This document shows positions 57,291 to 60,000 of a DNA stretch of 60,000 nucleotides, piece after piece. A program made the translations under genes and the position numbers. Within the stretch, counting starts at the first letter, position 1. Every line of letters begins with the position of its first letter. The notes under the pieces are model-generated. The model worked only from the letters and a program-made list of their open reading frames with translations, was not told the DNA's origin and made no database searches. The DNA lies in contig NC_087064.1 of the NCBI RefSeq assembly GCF_963678635.1, positions 21,440,509-21,500,508 on the forward strand, written 5' to 3'. This DNA is from Symsagittifera roscoffensis (taxonomy: Eukaryota > Xenacoelomorpha > Acoela > Convolutidae).

Positions 57291-57359
57291 ATAAGAGGCG
57301 AAAAGTAACGTAAGTAAAACTGTGATCCAGAACAGTATTTTAAGAGGAATGATAAACAC

Positions 57360-58694
57360 AAAGTCTCAGGGTTTAAATATAATTTTCATAAATAAAAAAT
57401 CTGATTAAAGATCAGCTTTCTTTTGAAGACTTTGATAGTTCTAATGTCTTTGATGACTGAAAGTTGGCTTAAAATTTTTTTCAGGGTAGTGAAAAAAAAA
57501 CAGACGCACAGTGCTATTGACTTGAATATTGCTTGACAATGGTAATCAAAATTCAATATTTTAGCCGTGAAGACAAATTTGTTCAGATGGCAGACAAGTA
57601 AATCCAAGCTAACACCGCAAATTAAAATTTAATCCCCAATAGTTAAGCAAACAAAATAGTGTAACAAAAAAGGTTCTTTTTTGGACTACTTTGCTTGAAG
57701 CTTAGAGCCCTTTTGTTTCAAAATTTTTCTGGGAAAAATATCAATGGTTATTATTTGGTAAATTTTGACTTTCAGGTCAACATTTGTCAATAAAACAGGT
57801 GATGATAATCTGCATTAGACAATAATGAAAAATAAAGCGCAGTCTTTTCAAAAATCGTGACAGGCAGAATTGAATCTGGCTCCAAAATTCTCCTCAAAAA
57901 CAAGTTGCTCTTAGGTGAGTTGACAGCATTGGAATTTAAGCCTGAGGAAAACTCAGCACGCCTCTTTCAAACAGATTGACCGCGTGGCTAAACGGTGAAG
58001 AACCTCCTCAATAAAAATAAAAGGGGAGATTGATTTTAACACGGTACTTAATTTTTTCTTTTTTGATGTTTTTACCGCTCCTGATTTTTGGTCGGAGTGG
58101 AAATTTGACCTCAGCAGAGGATCGATCAGTTTTTATGATTTAATTACGTAACATAAAAGTGAACGATAATTTTTGGGTGAGAAATATCGCTGTTGGTCAG
58201 TTGTGAAAGTATGGAATATGTATATTATATGACTCGAACCATTAACAATTAAACTCCAAAATGATGCAAAAACGCAAATAACAAGTAAAATGGATCAAAA
58301 TGTAGCGTGTACTTGGTATCTTGGCTCTTTTCGTTGGTAAAACAGTGCTAGTAGCTTGTGCACTTAAACATTTGCGTGTTTTTGGCTCTGCGTTATTGTA
58401 AGGAACATCAGCGCTTATTTGTCAAATTTACCTGCTATGATAGAACGATGAAAGAATTGGAGTCTAAAAGCGATTCAATTATAATATTTATAAAACGAAG
58501 ACACGCTTTTTACATGCAGATTGCTTTAATGGTATTTAAGCTTCGCTCATAACCTTTGGTCAGTGCAGTTGACGATAAAACATCTAAAAGCACTCTTACC
58601 AAAATCAGCTGCTCAATTTTTGGTATTTTAAATGTAATACCATCAGTTTTGCCGGCGAACGTATAAATAATATGAGAGCACAAGACGAAAAACA
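57360..58694. other. upstream of the kinase, no exon recognised
   Basis: AT-rich sequence between two divergent candidate genes. It may contain a 5' exon and promoter for the kinase, but I find no confident donor or start. A TATAAATA lies at 58663-58670 on the plus strand (see the next feature). Confidence 0.4.
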
Positions 58695-58988
58695 ATGCCG
58701 CTGTTTTGTCTTTTGATTGTTTTTTTGCTCTCTGTGTGTGCATGTGAAGAAAAAATTAGCAGCAATTACCAAAAAATCAAAACAGACAAGTCATCTGAGT
58801 CGAAAAATGTGAACATTCGTGAAAAAAATGGAATTCACGTTTTCACTCACACGCACTTGAATAATGATCGAGAATATTCATATACTTCAGTCACTCAGGC
58901 AAGCTCCCATCAAATTAAGCAAATCTGGCGTATACTTTTATCAAGTCAGTTTTTGACAGCTTTTTATAGAAACGACACTTACATATAA
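58695..58988 (+). CDS. small putative secreted protein (97 residues)
   Basis: ATG at 58695 opens a 97-codon frame ending TAA at 58986-58988. The N-terminus MPLFCLLIVFLLSVCAC followed by EEK is a textbook signal peptide with cleavage likely after Cys-Ala-Cys or nearby. The mature part is short, polar and Lys/Ser/Asn-rich (SSNYQKIKTDKSSESKN), contains HTHLNND and ends NDTYI. There are only two Cys, both in the signal region, so it is not a disulphide-rich peptide. TATAAATA at 58663-58670 is about 30 bp before the ATG, which would put transcription start almost at the ATG; a leader may be added by trans-splicing, or the box is chance. The frame could also be a first exon with a donor that I have not identified. 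No family recognised. Confidence 0.4.
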   Translation: MPLFCLLIVFLLSVCACEEKISSNYQKIKTDKSSESKNVNIREKNGIHVFTHTHLNNDREYSYTSVTQASSHQIKQIWRILLSSQFLTAFYRNDTYI

Positions 58989-59056
58989 AATGTCTAAAAC
59001 CATGACAGTTAAAAACAGTAGACAAAAAATGTCTATAACCATGACAGTTAAAAATA
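58987..59056. repeat. 40-bp tandem duplication
   Basis: AAAATGTCTA(A/T)AACCATGACAGTTAAAAA occurs at 58987 and 59027, directly after the small secreted frame. Confidence 0.7.
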
Positions 59057-59351
59057 GTTGCTTATAACATCATATTGCCACAAACATTTCATCCGATACT
59101 TTTTGAGTTCTGACAACATTTTCAATGACTGAGTGTGGGAAATATAACAAACAAGAACATTATATTTAGTGTGACGTTCACATATCAACAATTGTTTGAA
59201 AAATAACCGCATTTTTTGAACAAATTTTTGAGATTTAATTCAGAACGGATCCATTGATTGGGATCCATTGTTTGGATCTTTTGACGGATCCAAATTCAAG
59301 TCTGTAGCAGAAAAAAACGAGAGCCTGAAAGAATCTTCAGGACTATTTCGA

Positions 59352-59760
59352 GTGAGTTAGGTTCGAGGTGTAACTCATAGATGAATTTCGGATAGGGTAC
59401 ACCGTCTGCTCGTCACGCTATCTTATTTTCGGCCGGATAGTTTCGTGCAACTTCTTAGTCTAATACCGATCCTAATCTTACTCTTATATCTACTAGTCTC
59501 AGGGTGTTTAACTAGTCTCTGCTAGGCTCAATAGATCTAGAGTATACTGGCTTATTGCGATTGCTAAAGTTCTCTTGGAGAGTAAATAATTTCTAAGTTA
59601 AATTCAAATCTCTCTGGTGCTGAATTTACAAGTAATTTCAGCACTTACAAATAAGTGGTTTGTTAGTTAGATGGATCGTGATTGGTTAATATTAATTATT
59701 TTATAGAGATAAAATATCCAATTTATAACCAATAATAAATATAGTTTATATCTGGTTCCA
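59352..59760 (+). repeat. dispersed 0.4-kb repeat, copy 2
   Basis: Same orientation and near full-length match to 6422-6833. It opens with GTGAGTTAGGTTCGAGGTG, in which GGTTCGAGG resembles a Pol III B box, and ends CTGGTTCCA. A few substitutions and small indels separate the copies, including one in the internal inverted repeat. After 59760 nothing is recognised to the window end. Confidence 0.7.
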
Positions 59761-60000
59761 CCCATCCGGGGTTTACAGAGTTTTGAATCTTAGATCTTCT
59801 ATCTGTAATGAAGGATGGATGATGGTCGTTGTTATTTGGCGAGCATCATTTCCTGTTTCGTTCTTGAAGAAGAAAGCTCCAGGAAGCTGGAGTCATCGAT
59901 AGGAAGTTGTTAGTCATCGTTTGACAAAGACTTTGACTGTCAAAGAAATCAATCTGATTTCAAGATGGTTTGCTATGATCGTCTGTTCTTGATTGGTTGT

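Noticed and set aside
57267-57359. N-terminal transmembrane segment of the kinase (MFIIPLKILFW...).
   Set aside because: It directly precedes a splice-acceptor-like TTTCGTAG and is pyrimidine-rich. It is better explained as intron; STK33-type kinases are not membrane proteins.
59244-59295. Cluster of GGATCCA phrases as a regulatory site.
   Set aside because: Three or four 7-bp repeats in a short stretch can arise by simple slippage. No adjacent gene or known motif supports a role.

Overview
The window is from an invertebrate animal nuclear genome; I cannot name the lineage. The evidence is one intact animal-type kinase gene (STK33-like), intergenic DNA that is very AT-rich and decayed, splice-acceptor-like sequences, and many eukaryotic mobile elements: at least two Ty3/gypsy remnants, three kinds of LINE, hAT-type and other MITEs, foldbacks and tandem repeats. 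There is no bacterial operon structure, rRNA or CRISPR.

Layout. 0-1.5 kb: minus-strand RNase H/integrase remnant of a Ty3-type element. 1.5-11 kb: AT-rich DNA with a 0.6-kb foldback, a dispersed 0.4-kb repeat (second copy at 59.4 kb), a 0.9-kb tandem duplication and a hAT MITE with an 8-bp target duplication. 11.0-11.3 kb: probable last exon of a plus-strand gene. 11.5-13.7 kb: old 1.2-kb tandem duplication. 14.7-14.9 kb: possible minus-strand exon. 15.8-17.9 kb: decayed plus-strand LINE. 18.5-20.6 kb: decayed minus-strand CR1-like LINE. 20.7-23.5 kb: nothing recognised.

23.6-42.2 kb is the centre of interest: 18.6 kb of minus-strand coding sequence that is GC-richer than its surroundings, has no introns that I can see, and is broken by many stops and frameshifts. 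From its 5' end it holds Ty3/gypsy gag, protease, RT, RNase H, a long linker and integrase with a GPY/F-type tail. Then come a macro-domain-like stretch, a scrambled junction, and three large reading frames of about 580, 820 and 1,450 residues that do not belong to a normal retrotransposon. The first contains an SGNH-hydrolase domain. I read this as one oversized Ty3-like element, or a Ty3-like element fused to the coding region of another element or virus. No flanking LTR pair was found, so its ends and unity are unproven.

42.2-46.2 kb: upstream region with short repeats and no gene. 46.2-50.5 kb: two copies of a LINE with a C-terminal CCHC plus nuclease-like domain, one fairly readable and one badly decayed, with a striking 39-bp hairpin between them. 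50.5-55.1 kb: no gene; a GA microsatellite, two arrays of the same 30-bp repeat, and a MITE with a 9-bp target duplication. 55.5-57.3 kb: the kinase gene, the only clearly intact host gene. 58.7-59.0 kb: a small reading frame with a signal peptide. Apart from the kinase, the small exons and the secreted ORF, almost everything recognisable is mobile-element debris.
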